Assembly (NCBI GenBank): GCA_947494145.1
Contig: CANLTZ010000008.1
Coordinates: forward strand, 167,758-231,757
Reading direction: 5' to 3'
DNA from: an uncultured Jannaschia sp.
Lineage (GTDB): Bacteria; Pseudomonadota; Alphaproteobacteria; Rhodobacterales; Rhodobacteraceae
Length of the DNA: 64,000 nucleotides
Shown here: positions 1 to 8,625 of the stretch, one piece after another
Layout of the letters: every line of letters starts with the position of its first letter
Numbering within the stretch: the stretch's first letter is position 1
The notes under the pieces: model-generated
What the model was told of the DNA's origin: nothing
Database searches by the model: none
The model's input: the letters and a program-made list of their open reading frames with translations, nothing else
Translations under genes and position numbers: made by a program

Positions 1-160
1 TGAAGCGCCACCCGATATAAAGACCGCAAGCCGCCAGGATTTCACGGAAATAGCCCACCACGGACCCTTCCGGCAGCACTTCCTGCACGATGGTTTCACC
101 CGTCCACCAGCACAAAGCCGCAAAAAGGACGGCGGAGACGAGCTTGGCGGGCGTGGGCAT
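1..160 (-). CDS. trgA: TrgA family membrane protein (5' part only)
   Basis: This minus-strand frame begins with ATG at 158-160 and runs off the left edge of the window, so only about 53 N-terminal residues are seen. They start MPTPAKLV and hold one hydrophobic segment (roughly residues 5-17), followed by a family-like stretch ending in YIGWRF. This resembles TrgA, a small multi-pass protein first linked to tellurite resistance in Rhodobacter sphaeroides; its biochemical role is not settled. Its ATG overlaps the cfa stop by one base (TGATG), so the two are probably translationally coupled. The call is from N-terminal resemblance only. Confidence 0.6.
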   Translation of the reverse strand, partial: MPTPAKLVSAVLFAALCWWTGETIVQEVLPEGSVVGYFREILAACGLYIGWRF

Positions 161-1371
161 CAGGCGGGCTTTCGGATGGTCAACTGGACGACATCGCACA
201 TGCCATATTCGAAGGCCCCGGCACAGCCTGTCAGATACAGGTTCCACATTCTTCGGAACCGATCGTCGAATCCCTGCAACGCAATGTGGTCCCATTGTGC
301 GTTAAATCTGTCGAACCAGCGGCGCAACGTGATGGAATAGCTCTTTGCGATAGACAGGCTGTCGCCTTCCTCCAACCCTGCGCGCTCGATTTCCTCGGTC
401 AGACGGTGGGGCGCGGGCAGCATGCCGCCCGGGAAGATGTATTTCTGGATAAAGTCGATGGAGTTTGAATAGGTCTCCCACCGCCGGTCGGGTACGGTGA
501 TGATCTGCAGCGACGCGGCCCGCCCCGGGCGCAAGCGCTCGCGCAGCGTCTGGAAGTAGACCGGCCAATAGCGCTGGCCCACGGCCTCGAACATCTCGAT
601 GGACGCGATGCCGTCATAGGCACCCCGCTCATCGCGGTAATCTTGCAACTTGAAGTCCACGAGGTCCGACAAACCCGCTTTTTCAATGCGTTCCTGGGCG
701 AAGTTCAACTGCTCCTGGCTCAGCGTCAGCCCCGTCACGCGCAGCCCCCGCTCGCGGGCGGCATATTCCGCAAAGCCGCCCCAGCCGCAGCCGATTTCCA
801 GAACGTGGTCGCCCGGCTTCACCTCCATCCGGTCCACGATCGACGCGTATTTCGCCGTCTGCGCCGCCTCCAGGCTTTCCTGCCCCGTCTCGAAGATGCC
901 CGCCGAATAGGTCATCGTTTCATCAAGCCAGCGACCATAGAAATCGTTGCCCAGATCGTAATGCGCCTCGATGTTGCGCTTGGCCTGGGTCTTGGTGTTG
1001 CGCCGCAGGAAGGCACGCAACTTCTCAAAGGCCTGCACCAGAACCAGCCCTGGAAATTGCTGGATCAGCGCGTCGCCTTCCTTGTTTATATAGTCGAAAC
1101 AGGCTTGCAGGTCGGGCGTCGACCATTGCTGGTCCATGAAGGCTTCCATGAAACCCACATCGCCTTCGCGCACGATGCGGGCGAAGACCTCTGGGTCGTG
1201 GATGTTGATTTCCGCCACGGGCCCCGCTGCCGGGCCCTGATGGCGGAAGCGGCGGCCATCGGGCAAGACCACATCGACCCGGCCCGACTTGGCACCCTGT
1301 GCCAACGCAAAGACCCGCTTGAAATAGCGCGGCAGGTCCGACTGGCCGTCGGTCGTCGTCAATATCGTCAT
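160..1371 (-). CDS. cfa: Cyclopropane-fatty-acyl-phospholipid synthase family methyltransferase
   Basis: This 403-residue cytoplasmic enzyme of the CFA/mycolic acid synthase family transfers a methylene group from S-adenosylmethionine to cis double bonds of membrane phospholipid acyl chains. The family sequence HYDLGNDFY lies at residues 137-145, TMTYSAGIF at 152-160, and the SAM-binding motif LEIGCGWGG at 191-199. Length is normal for the family. It lies 65 bp downstream of phrB and overlaps trgA, forming a minus-strand run phrB-cfa-trgA. Some Rhodobacteraceae homologues have related lipid or SAM-dependent roles, so the precise product is inferred. Confidence 0.9.
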   Translation of the reverse strand: MTILTTTDGQSDLPRYFKRVFALAQGAKSGRVDVVLPDGRRFRHQGPAAGPVAEINIHDPEVFARIVREGDVGFMEAFMDQQWSTPDLQACFDYINKEGDALIQQFPGLVLVQAFEKLRAFLRRNTKTQAKRNIEAHYDLGNDFYGRWLDETMTYSAGIFETGQESLEAAQTAKYASIVDRMEVKPGDHVLEIGCGWGGFAEYAARERGLRVTGLTLSQEQLNFAQERIEKAGLSDLVDFKLQDYRDERGAYDGIASIEMFEAVGQRYWPVYFQTLRERLRPGRAASLQIITVPDRRWETYSNSIDFIQKYIFPGGMLPAPHRLTEEIERAGLEEGDSLSIAKSYSITLRRWFDRFNAQWDHIALQGFDDRFRRMWNLYLTGCAGAFEYGMCDVVQLTIRKPA

Positions 1372-1436
1372 GTATCCCCCGTCATCTGACGCTGAGACAA
1401 CACAGCCCTTTGCGTAGGGGCAAGCCCCAAAGCCCC

Positions 1437-2843
1437 TTATTCCGCTGCGTCGCGTTGCCCATATGCCTCCAAAGCGCGGGCCCGACCTTCGGCCAAGTCC
1501 ACGATGGGGTCAGGATAGCGGTCCCCGGGCGACATGTTCCAGCTTCGCGGGATGGCGTCGAAATAGCTGTCGGCCAACGCGCCTCTCCGCCGCTCCGACA
1601 GCCAGGTATCGCGATAGGTGCCCTTCGGGTCGAACTTCTCGGCCTGGGTCGCCGGGTTGAAGATGCGAAAGAATGGCGCCGCATCTGGCCCGGACCCGGC
1701 CGTCCATTGCCAGCCCATCGCGTTCGAGGCCGGATCCCAATCCACCAACACATCGGCAAACCAGTCGCAGCCCACTTTCCAGTGGGTCATCAAGTGCTTG
1801 GTCAAGTAAGACGCCACAAGCATCCGCGCCCGATTGTGCATGGTGCCCGTCACATAGACCTGCCGCATGGCCGCATCCACGACCTCCAGACCTGTGCGTC
1901 CACGCCGCCAGGCCTCTGCGTTTTCATTGTCGCTCTGCCAGGGGAAGCTGTCCCATTCGGGCTTCCAATTGTCCGTCGTCAGGCGCGGGGTGTGATAGGC
2001 AAGGTGATGGGCAAAGTCGCGCCAGACGACTTCCTTCAGGAACGTCTCTGCCCCCGCCTTCCCATCCTGCATCGCGCGCTGCCCGGCATGCCAACAGGTG
2101 CGGGCACTGATTTCGCCGTAAGTCAGGTTTTCGCTCAGCCCGCTGGTGCCATCTTCGGCCAGCATATCCCGCGCGTCACCATAGGCTTCGACCTTGTTGG
2201 CGATGAACGCGCCCAACCGCCCCTGCGCCGCCGCCTCCCCCACATGCAGATGGGACGCCACGATATCGGCCCCGTGCCGCATGGCCCGCCCCATGTCCCA
2301 GGCGTCCAATGCTTCGCTTTCGGGCCAACCTTCAGGTGTTTCCACCTGCTTGGGCGCGCTCAGCGGCGCGTCCACGTCGCGGCCCCGCACCGATTTCCAG
2401 AAGGGCGTGTAGACCTTATAGAACCCACCCGTCCCTGTCTCCACCGTCCAAGGCTCGAACAGAACATGGGCATGGAAGGATCGCGCCGTCAGCCCATCGC
2501 CGCGCAAAGCTTCCTTGACCTTGGTGTCGCGCGCCCGCTCATCGGGCACGTATAGGCGGTTCCAGACGACCGTATCGGCCCCCGTCTCCTTCACCAAGTC
2601 GCGCAAGGTCTCCAATGCCGCACCCCGCCGCAGGGTCAGACGGGTGCCCAAGCCCTCCAACCGTTCCGCCATATGGGCAAGGCCAAGCCCCATGCGCCAG
2701 CGCGGCGCCGCGCCCCAGCTCTCCGCAACTTCATCGTGCAGCCAGACGGGAATAACGGGTCGCCCCTGCCCCGCGGCCCAATGCAGCGCGGGGTTGTCGG
2801 TCAGCCGCAGATCGCGGCGCATCCAGTAAAGTATCGGTACCAT
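1437..2843 (-). CDS. phrB: Deoxyribodipyrimidine photolyase
   Basis: This class I CPD photolyase of about 468 residues repairs UV-induced pyrimidine dimers using FADH- and blue light. The N-terminal Rossmann-like antenna domain starts ILYWMRRDLRLTDNPAL. The C-terminal helical FAD domain carries GEISARTCWH, FLKEVVWRDFAHHL, GTMHNRARM and the W-rich DPASNAMGWQW segment. The frame is open 29 codons further upstream from a GTG, but the family alignment begins at the ATG giving MVPILYW, so that start is chosen. It is the usual photolyase in the window; a second, rearranged family member lies at 40.8 kb. Confidence 0.93.
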   Translation of the reverse strand: MVPILYWMRRDLRLTDNPALHWAAGQGRPVIPVWLHDEVAESWGAAPRWRMGLGLAHMAERLEGLGTRLTLRRGAALETLRDLVKETGADTVVWNRLYVPDERARDTKVKEALRGDGLTARSFHAHVLFEPWTVETGTGGFYKVYTPFWKSVRGRDVDAPLSAPKQVETPEGWPESEALDAWDMGRAMRHGADIVASHLHVGEAAAQGRLGAFIANKVEAYGDARDMLAEDGTSGLSENLTYGEISARTCWHAGQRAMQDGKAGAETFLKEVVWRDFAHHLAYHTPRLTTDNWKPEWDSFPWQSDNENAEAWRRGRTGLEVVDAAMRQVYVTGTMHNRARMLVASYLTKHLMTHWKVGCDWFADVLVDWDPASNAMGWQWTAGSGPDAAPFFRIFNPATQAEKFDPKGTYRDTWLSERRRGALADSYFDAIPRSWNMSPGDRYPDPIVDLAEGRARALEAYGQRDAAE

Positions 2844-2928
2844 AAGCTGCAGATAGCCCAGCCTGCCCATGCGAAAAGACCCACCAGCGGGCCCGAGACG
2901 CATCAGGGGCGGAAACGCCGCCCCCATC

Positions 2929-2977
2929 ACTGGTCAAAAAATACTCAAAATGGCGCGCCCCGCACCACATGCGGGGG
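2929..2977 (-). terminator. acuI terminator: GC hairpin plus Rhodobacteraceae tail motif
   Basis: Reading the minus strand downstream of acuI, a perfect 7-bp stem CCCCGCA/TGCGGGG with a 5-base loop (2959-2977) is followed by GAGTATTTTTTGACCAG. The same layout, a GC hairpin followed by (G)ATATTTTTG-CCAG, follows the CorC-type gene at 30.0 kb. It is read as an intrinsic terminator at the end of dmdA-acuI. Confidence 0.7.
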
Positions 2978-2987
2978 CCATCAGCCC

Positions 2988-3977
2988 TCAAGCATTCACA
3001 TCCACAACCACGCGGCCCCGCACCTGCCCCTTCAAAATGTCCGCCCCCAGCTTCGGCAAGTCGCCCAGCGTCGCAGGCACGACCATTCCTTCGAGCTTAT
3101 CCATCGGCAGGATTTCAGCGATGCGGCTCCAGGCACGGACGCGGTTTTCGTAAGGCTGCATGACACTGTCGATGCCCAGCAAATTCACACCGCGCAGCAG
3201 GAAGGGGATGACCGTCGCGGGCAGCCCCGCACCACCCGCCAACCCCACGGCGGCAACACTTGCGCCATACTGCATCTGGCCCAGCACGCGGGCCAGCATG
3301 TCACCGCCAACGGCATCCACGCAGCCGCCCCATGTCTCACTTTCCAGCGGTCGTTTCACTGTCTCGGCGAGGTCCGCACGCGGCACGATCTGGCTGGCGC
3401 CGAGACCGCGCAGGTAATCCTCCTGGTCAGGCCGCCCGGTAACCGCGGCCACTTCCTGGCCCAAGGCCGACAACAGCGCTACCGCGACAGAGCCCACACC
3501 ACCCGCAGCCCCCGTCACCAGGATCGGGCCCGCCTTAAACCCGTGATCTTCCAAGGCCTGCACCGCCAGCATCGAGGTGAACCCCGCCGTACCCACCGCC
3601 ATCGCCTGGCGGGTCGTCAGCCCATCGGGCAAGGGCACCAGCCAATCGGCGCGCACCCGGGCCTTCTGCGTGTAGCCGCCCCAATGGGCCTCGCCCACGC
3701 GCCAGCCCGTCAGCACCACCTTGTCGCCGGGTTTGTAGCGGTCGTCTGACGACGTCTCGACAGTGCCCGCAAAGTCGATGCCCGGCACGTGCGGATAGTT
3801 ACGCACCAGCCCACCCCCCGGCCCGATACAGAGCCCGTCTTTGTAGTTCACCGTCGAATATTCGACGGCCACCGTCACCTCACCCTCGGGCAAGTCCGCC
3901 AGGGTCAGGTCCTTGACCGCTGCCGAGGTTCCCGCATCGTCCTTTTCGACCACCAGTGCCTTGAACGTTTCGCTCAT
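2988..3977 (-). CDS. acuI: Acrylyl-CoA reductase (NADPH), AcuI/YhdH type
   Basis: This 329-residue medium-chain dehydrogenase/reductase lacks the structural-zinc cysteine lobe and matches the AcuI/YhdH family. AcuI reduces toxic acryloyl-CoA, formed from DMSP or 3-hydroxypropionate, to propionyl-CoA with NADPH in the cytoplasm. Visible features are the STVNYKDGLCI substrate-pocket segment near residue 40 and the nucleotide-binding ILVTGAAGGVGSVAV near residue 150. The frame extends 37 codons upstream, but the ATG at 3977 overlaps the dmdA stop as ATGA and gives the family N-terminus MSETFKALVV. The dmdA-acuI arrangement is known from marine roseobacters and supports the assignment. Confidence 0.9.
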   Translation of the reverse strand: MSETFKALVVEKDDAGTSAAVKDLTLADLPEGEVTVAVEYSTVNYKDGLCIGPGGGLVRNYPHVPGIDFAGTVETSSDDRYKPGDKVVLTGWRVGEAHWGGYTQKARVRADWLVPLPDGLTTRQAMAVGTAGFTSMLAVQALEDHGFKAGPILVTGAAGGVGSVAVALLSALGQEVAAVTGRPDQEDYLRGLGASQIVPRADLAETVKRPLESETWGGCVDAVGGDMLARVLGQMQYGASVAAVGLAGGAGLPATVIPFLLRGVNLLGIDSVMQPYENRVRAWSRIAEILPMDKLEGMVVPATLGDLPKLGADILKGQVRGRVVVDVNA

Positions 3978-5053
3978 CTCCAGAACCTCTCCATGATTTC
4001 GGCCTGCATCGGGCCGTCCTGAGTATGGCAAACCAGATGGTCGCCGGGCTGCCAGTCGTTGCTCACCATGCCGATGGCGACGCCGCATTGGAATTCATCG
4101 GACCACGCGGCCGAGCGGATCGTGCCCGCCTGCGCGCCGCCGTCCATCAGCGGCCATTCGCGATCCGCCAGCGGCGGCGCGCCGTCCAGGGCGACCGGCA
4201 CAAGTCGGCGCTTGGCCTCGTGGTACTTCAGTGCCGCGCCCCCGATGCAATCGTAGCGCTGCACGTAGCGGCCCAGACCCGCTTCAAAGGGCGTATCCGC
4301 ACGGGTCATGTCATTGCCGTAAGACAGCATTCCGCCCTCAATCCGCTCAGCGCCATTGGGGCACCCGGCGCGGATATCAAATGGCTGCCCTTCGGACATG
4401 AGTGTATTCCAAAGCGGCATGGCCAGCCGTTCCTCGGGCACGTAAATTTCGAACCCACCTTGCTTCGAATATCCCGACCGCGCGATCAAAACTTCGCCAT
4501 CTTCAAATGGCAGCCATTCAAAACCAAAGAACGGAATGTCCCGCGTTTCTTCCCCGAAGACCTGCGCCGCCAGGTCGTTGGCCAAGGGGCCTTGCAGCCC
4601 TAGCACCTGCACATCGGGCTCTGACACGGCGACGTCGTAGCCCCCGCCCATGGCCACGCCTTCGATCCAGAGCGCCAAGTCGCTATCGGCCAGAGACACC
4701 CACCATGTGCCGGGCCTCGGCTGCAAAGCCACGGGGTCGTTCAACATGCCACCATTCACGTCGCAGATCGGCACATAGGCACATTTGCCCGGCTTCACCC
4801 GGTCCAGGTCACGGGGCGTGAGGCGCTGCATCAACGCATCCGCATCCGGCCCTTGGATGGAGACCTGGCGTTCACACGCCACATCCCAAAGTTGGACCGC
4901 ACTTTTCAGGTGCCTGCAATCGTCCGCGACGTTGTCGAAGACGACCGGCAACAACGTCTTGTTGTAGACCGTGAAGGCCGACACGCCGCACGCTTCTACC
5001 GCGTCAGTCCACCATGTGCGACGCAGACGGTTCGATGGTGCCAGTGCAAACAT
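3974..5053 (-). CDS. dmdA: Dimethylsulfoniopropionate demethylase (DmdA)
   Basis: This 359-residue member of the aminomethyltransferase (GcvT) fold family is called DmdA. DmdA moves a methyl group from DMSP to tetrahydrofolate, giving methylmercaptopropionate, the first step of the demethylation route. Supporting segments are ERQVSIQGPDA and LTPRDLDRVKPG in the N-terminal third, RSGYSKQGGFEIYVPE mid-protein, and RAGCPNGAERIEGGMLSYGN with DMTRAD after it. The start is the ATG at 5051-5053, preceded by a strong GGAGG about 8 bases upstream; the 17 extra upstream codons are not used. It is coupled to acuI through ATGA. A DmdA-like paralogue of other substrate specificity cannot be excluded. Confidence 0.87.
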   Translation of the reverse strand: MFALAPSNRLRRTWWTDAVEACGVSAFTVYNKTLLPVVFDNVADDCRHLKSAVQLWDVACERQVSIQGPDADALMQRLTPRDLDRVKPGKCAYVPICDVNGGMLNDPVALQPRPGTWWVSLADSDLALWIEGVAMGGGYDVAVSEPDVQVLGLQGPLANDLAAQVFGEETRDIPFFGFEWLPFEDGEVLIARSGYSKQGGFEIYVPEERLAMPLWNTLMSEGQPFDIRAGCPNGAERIEGGMLSYGNDMTRADTPFEAGLGRYVQRYDCIGGAALKYHEAKRRLVPVALDGAPPLADREWPLMDGGAQAGTIRSAAWSDEFQCGVAIGMVSNDWQPGDHLVCHTQDGPMQAEIMERFWR

Positions 5054-5100
5054 CGGGGCCCCTCCTACCTTAAGACCGGGACGCAAGCCTTTGATTTCCA

Positions 5101-5787
5101 TCACCGTGGAATGTCAGGGCCAGACCAATCGATCTGACAGATCTCAGCCGAGCGGCCCTCAAAATCCCAGACGCGTCCAAAGGCCCGCACGCGCCCCTTA
5201 TTGGCGGTGGCCACGGTGATGTCGGCGCCCATCCAGTATTCGGTATTCGTCGCCACGATATCGCGGTCGGGGTCCTTGCCCTGCACCGGCACGACCTCGC
5301 CCTGTATCTTCTTGCCTACCATCAGACGCCGAGTCTTGCCCTCCGTCTCATAGGTGATTGTCGCCCGTTCAGCCCCCAGAAATTCCGAAACGAGCAACTT
5401 GAACAACCCCGTGGTTCCCTTTGCCCTACCGGAGAAAATCTCGATCAGGCCCAGGTAGGCGGCCTGGCTTGCGCGGTCGTCTATAAAGGCCGCCGCCTTC
5501 CAATTGCCCCGCGCCATCAGTCCTGGGATTTCCAGCAGAAGTCCCACATTCAGACCCGACAGATCTTCGTCGCCGTAATGGCCTTCATCGATGCGAATGC
5601 CGGACCACGCCTGGCAATAGCCTTCGGTCGGGGCATGTTTGCCCAGCGACACGACGCAGGGGCAAAAGACCGTGCAATTGCAGTTCAGGATCAACTCGCC
5701 CCGGATGGCCCAGGGCGTGCGGTCGGCGGCCAGGGGCCGCGCCTCGGGATGGCGACTCGACACGGTCGGGGCGGTCATCTTGTTCAT
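5101..5787 (-). CDS. DUF1326 domain protein
   Basis: This is a 228-residue protein of unknown function. The DUF1326 domain begins around residue 28 with a cysteine-rich LNCNCTVFCPC cluster that looks able to bind a metal. Start is the ATG at 5785-5787, preceded by GGAGGA at good spacing, and it overlaps the stop of the upstream DUF2182 gene as ATGA. DUF1326 and DUF2182 proteins often occur as neighbours, suggesting a soluble/membrane pair, possibly in metal handling; that function is inference only. Confidence 0.82.
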   Translation of the reverse strand: MNKMTAPTVSSRHPEARPLAADRTPWAIRGELILNCNCTVFCPCVVSLGKHAPTEGYCQAWSGIRIDEGHYGDEDLSGLNVGLLLEIPGLMARGNWKAAAFIDDRASQAAYLGLIEIFSGRAKGTTGLFKLLVSEFLGAERATITYETEGKTRRLMVGKKIQGEVVPVQGKDPDRDIVATNTEYWMGADITVATANKGRVRAFGRVWDFEGRSAEICQIDWSGPDIPR

Positions 5788-6470
5788 ATCGTTCCTCCGA
5801 TCAGGTAGCCCGCCGCCAAGAAGCAAGCCACAGCAATACCCCGGGGCACCATCGGCCCCGCGCTCAGTTTTTCCAATGTCATCAACAGTGTGGCCAGGGC
5901 CATGAAGGCCAGCGACATGGCCCCTCCGATCAGCCCCAACGCCATCAGCGCCCAGCAGCAGCCCAAACATGTCGCGCCCAGCCGCAGCCCCATGCGCCAC
6001 GGGCCCGTATCCCAGTGCTCCATGAAGAAGGTCAGCGGCTGGCGGCATTTCGACAGACACGCAGTTTTCGAGGCCGAGAATTGATACCCGCCCGCCAGAA
6101 TCAGCATAATCGCCGCTGCCCAAGGCCCGCTGAGCGCGTCGCCCATGGCCATCTGCACCCCGGTCGCCAGCACCGAAAACCCAGCCCAGACAGCAAGATA
6201 CCCCGCCACCAGCGCAGCACCCCCACCGGTGCCATGGGCATCGGCGATGTCGTCATGGGTCGCGAAAGCGGGCAAGGCCGTGGGCAGCATCATCGCCGCC
6301 GACATGATCAGCCACATGGCCAACACACCGCCCGGGCCCGCCAGTTCCGGCGTCGTCAGGCACAAATCGCGCAAAAGCGTGGACCAGGATGTGGGGGCCG
6401 ACAGCGCCCAGATACCGCCCCAGGCGGCGATCAAAGCGGTGTAAAGCGCCACCCAATGGGGCGCCGTCAT
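5784..6470 (-). CDS. DUF2182 family integral membrane protein
   Basis: This protein of about 228 residues has at least five hydrophobic segments: WVALYTALIAAWGGIWAL, LAMWLIMSAAMMLPTAL, an AALVAGYLAVWAGFSVL region, AAAIMLILAGGY and C-terminal helices. The W-MMLP(T)A motif and CxxxCRxPLxFF (CLSKCRQPLTFF) are typical of DUF2182. The frame is open to 6725, but only the ATG at 6468-6470 gives the membrane-protein N-terminus without crossing the divergent regulator. It is the first gene of the DUF2182-DUF1326 pair and starts 66 bp from the GntR-family gene, whose operator may also control it. Confidence 0.8.
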   Translation of the reverse strand: MTAPHWVALYTALIAAWGGIWALSAPTSWSTLLRDLCLTTPELAGPGGVLAMWLIMSAAMMLPTALPAFATHDDIADAHGTGGGAALVAGYLAVWAGFSVLATGVQMAMGDALSGPWAAAIMLILAGGYQFSASKTACLSKCRQPLTFFMEHWDTGPWRMGLRLGATCLGCCWALMALGLIGGAMSLAFMALATLLMTLEKLSAGPMVPRGIAVACFLAAGYLIGGTI

Positions 6471-6535
6471 CCGGGAAAGGTGTCGCAAGCTTTGCCTCCC
6501 CAGCGCTTGATCCACATCCGTCTCACGCCTATCGC

Positions 6536-7300
6536 ATGGCAGAACGTGAAATGTCTGACAATTGGAATTCGTCCGTGACCGCGCCAAAGGCACTTTCCAC
6601 CGAGATTTCCGACGCTTTGTCCAAGCAGATCGCCACCGGCGCTTTGCGCGTCGGGGACCGCCTTCCGTCAGAGGCAGAGCTGTCCCAGCGCTTTGACTGC
6701 TCCCGCGCCACGGTGCGCGAAGCACTCAAGCGGCTGGCGGCCCGGGGCCTGCTGCAAACGAAGCGGGGCAATGCGGGCGGCGCTTTTGTCAAATGTCTGA
6801 CATTTGAAGACGCGGCGAAAACTCAGGCGGAAACCACCGCCCTGGTCCTCTCGATGAACCAAACCCCCTTCGCCGAGGCGTTGGCTGCCTGCATCGCGCT
6901 TCAATCCGGTTGCGCCGACCTTGTCGCCGCAGCCCATGACACCGCCGACATGAAAGCGCTTTCAGCCGCCGTGGATCACATGGCCAGGGCCCATGAAGCC
7001 GCCGCCTATGCCCGCGCCCACATCGCCTTCCACCAGACCTACGTGGCGGCCAGCCGGAACGCGCCGCTGATCTACCACGTCACCGGCGCCGTTTCGGCGC
7101 TCAAAACCGGACTCCGCGCCCTGCCGCTTGAGGCCAGCAACCTCGCGCCCATCACCGCCCTGCACCGACGCATCGCCAACGCCATCCTGGCCTGTGATGC
7201 AGGCGAAATCCGCCACGCCTTGGCCACTTTACAAGCCACGCTCACCGCCCATGCAGCCCCGCCCACAAGGGCGCTGGACGGCGCCACAGCAACACCCTAG
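6536..7300 (+). CDS. GntR family (FadR/FCD subfamily) transcriptional regulator
   Basis: This DNA-binding repressor has about 254 residues. An N-terminal GntR winged helix (residues about 15-85) contains the typical DRLPSEAELSQRFDCSRATVREALKRL, written here only as family pattern P-SE-EL, VREAL, L--RGL. An all-helical C-terminal FCD ligand domain follows, with candidate metal histidines in AHIAFHQ and LHRRIANAI. Two starts are possible: ATG 6536 or ATG 6551. The second sits inside an operator-like palindrome, and a perfect copy lies within the gene, suggesting autoregulation. It is divergent from DUF2182-DUF1326 and 35 bp upstream of a binding-protein gene. The effector is unknown. Confidence 0.88.
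   Translation: MAEREMSDNWNSSVTAPKALSTEISDALSKQIATGALRVGDRLPSEAELSQRFDCSRATVREALKRLAARGLLQTKRGNAGGAFVKCLTFEDAAKTQAETTALVLSMNQTPFAEALAACIALQSGCADLVAAAHDTADMKALSAAVDHMARAHEAAAYARAHIAFHQTYVAASRNAPLIYHVTGAVSALKTGLRALPLEASNLAPITALHRRIANAILACDAGEIRHALATLQATLTAHAAPPTRALDGATATP
6549..6563. promoter_or_regulatory. Probable GntR-family operator overlapping the regulator's start
   Basis: The sequence AAATGTCTGACAATT is a dyad centred on T with inner arms TGTC and GACA. It covers the ATG at 6551 and lies in the 66-bp divergent region's immediate vicinity. It matches the inner 10 bases of the perfect copy at 6790-6806. TGTC-N-GACA-like sites suit FCD-type GntR regulators; that this protein binds them is inferred. 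Confidence 0.55.
6790..6806. promoter_or_regulatory. Perfect 17-bp palindrome inside the GntR gene (second operator)
   Basis: CAAATGTCTGACATTTG has two perfect 8-base arms around a single central T. It is in frame within the coding sequence, right after the winged-helix region, about 240 bp from the first copy. This spacing suits looping or roadblock autoregulation (inference). Confidence 0.55.
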
Positions 7301-7335
7301 CTTGCCGCAAAAAGTCCAACCTTCGGGAGAGTAAA

Positions 7336-8367
7336 ATGACCATCCGCACCGCGCTTTTGGCCGGGACGGCCTGCCTGATTGGCCTGCCCGCCGCCGCCGA
7401 CCTGACCGTCTTCGACTATGCAGGGTTCGAAGACCCGGCCTTCCATACGACGTTTTCGGAAAAGCATGGCGGCAGCCCCGACTTCGCGTTTTTCGGCGAC
7501 GAAGAAGAAGCCTTCCAAAAGCTCAGCTCCGGCTTCAAGGCCGACGTGACCCATATCTGCGCGGGTTCCGTGCCGAAATTCGTCGAATCGGGCCTGGTGG
7601 AGCCATGGGACCTGTCCCGCATCCCCAACTGGGAAAACCTGAATACCGACCTCGTGGGCCAAGACATCTCGGGGGACCAAGACGTCTTCTTCGTGCCGAC
7701 CGATTACGGCTCCACCGCGATTGCCTACAATGCAGATGAGGTGCCCGCCGAAGACGTGGCCAGCCTCGACGTGTTCCTGAACCCCAAATACCAAGGCCGC
7801 ATGGCGCTGCCCGACAATGTCGATGACGCCTATGCTCTGGGCTACCTCGCCACCGGCACCACCGATTGGACGAACGCCACCGACGCTCAATTCGAAGCGG
7901 CCACCGATTGGCTGCGCCAGGCGCACCAGAACCTGCGCACCTATTGGGTCGATCCGGGTGAACTTTCGCAGCTTCTCGCTTCGGGTGAGGTCTTGGTAAG
8001 CTGGGCCTGGAACGAAACCCTGCCCGCCATGGTCGAAGAAGGCTTCCCAATCGGCTTCCAGCGCGAACCGGTCGAAGGCTCTTCGCTGTGGCTGTGCGGC
8101 TACGTCAACAATGTCGAAGCCGATGGCAGCGAAGACAAGGCCTATGACTACCTCAACGCGCTGCTGGATCCGGCCGCGACCGAGGCGCTGCTGGCCGGGG
8201 GCTGGGGCCAGTCCAACGATGCCGCCCTTAGCGCCCTGGGCGATGAAGCCCTGATTGAAGTGGGCCTGGGCCCTGTCGATGCGCCCGTCCTGGCGCAGCT
8301 TCCCATGGCGGGTGAGTTGCGCCAGAAGCAGGCGGAAGCATTCGAGCGGATCAAGGCGGGCTTCTGA
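7336..8367 (+). CDS. PotD-like extracellular solute-binding protein
   Basis: This 343-residue periplasmic binding protein has a signal peptide (MTIRTALLAGTACLIGLPAAA, cleaved near residue 21) and a type 2 binding-protein fold similar to spermidine/putrescine receptors. Features include LTVFDYAG at the mature N-terminus, the FVPTDYGSTAIAYNADEV hinge segment and LLASGEVLVSWAWNET. The ATG has a GGGAGAG ribosome-binding site. No permease or ATPase gene adjoins it, so it is an orphan receptor that must borrow a transporter or act in sensing. It lies 35 bp after the GntR gene and may be co-transcribed with it. The ligand is unknown. Confidence 0.82.
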   Translation: MTIRTALLAGTACLIGLPAAADLTVFDYAGFEDPAFHTTFSEKHGGSPDFAFFGDEEEAFQKLSSGFKADVTHICAGSVPKFVESGLVEPWDLSRIPNWENLNTDLVGQDISGDQDVFFVPTDYGSTAIAYNADEVPAEDVASLDVFLNPKYQGRMALPDNVDDAYALGYLATGTTDWTNATDAQFEAATDWLRQAHQNLRTYWVDPGELSQLLASGEVLVSWAWNETLPAMVEEGFPIGFQREPVEGSSLWLCGYVNNVEADGSEDKAYDYLNALLDPAATEALLAGGWGQSNDAALSALGDEALIEVGLGPVDAPVLAQLPMAGELRQKQAEAFERIKAGF

Positions 8368-8377
8368 ACCGCGTTGC

Positions 8378-8421
8378 CCTGGAATGGCTGGCGCAAATTG
8401 CAGATCGCCCGCCATTCCAGG
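8378..8421. terminator. Inverted repeat after the PotD-like gene
   Basis: Arms CCTGGAATGGC (8378-8388) and GCCATTCCAGG (8411-8421) pair perfectly over 11 bp, with a 22-base loop, starting 10 bp after the stop codon. There is no T-tract, so it may be a weak terminator or a 3'-end stabiliser. Confidence 0.4.
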
Positions 8422-8625
8422 CACGAGCCTTGCCCAAGAATATTCGCGGCATCGCGTCAAGCTCCATGAGCGGCGGTCAAGCTTCATAATCTGGCGGGCG
8501 CAGATCCCCCGCCAGCCCATCCCAAACCCGCCGTTTCCGTTTTCAACGCAACTGTTGCGTCACCTGCCATTGGCGTGCCGCACATGCGCGCTAGCTCTGC
8601 CGCACAGGCACAGAGGGAACGGCAC

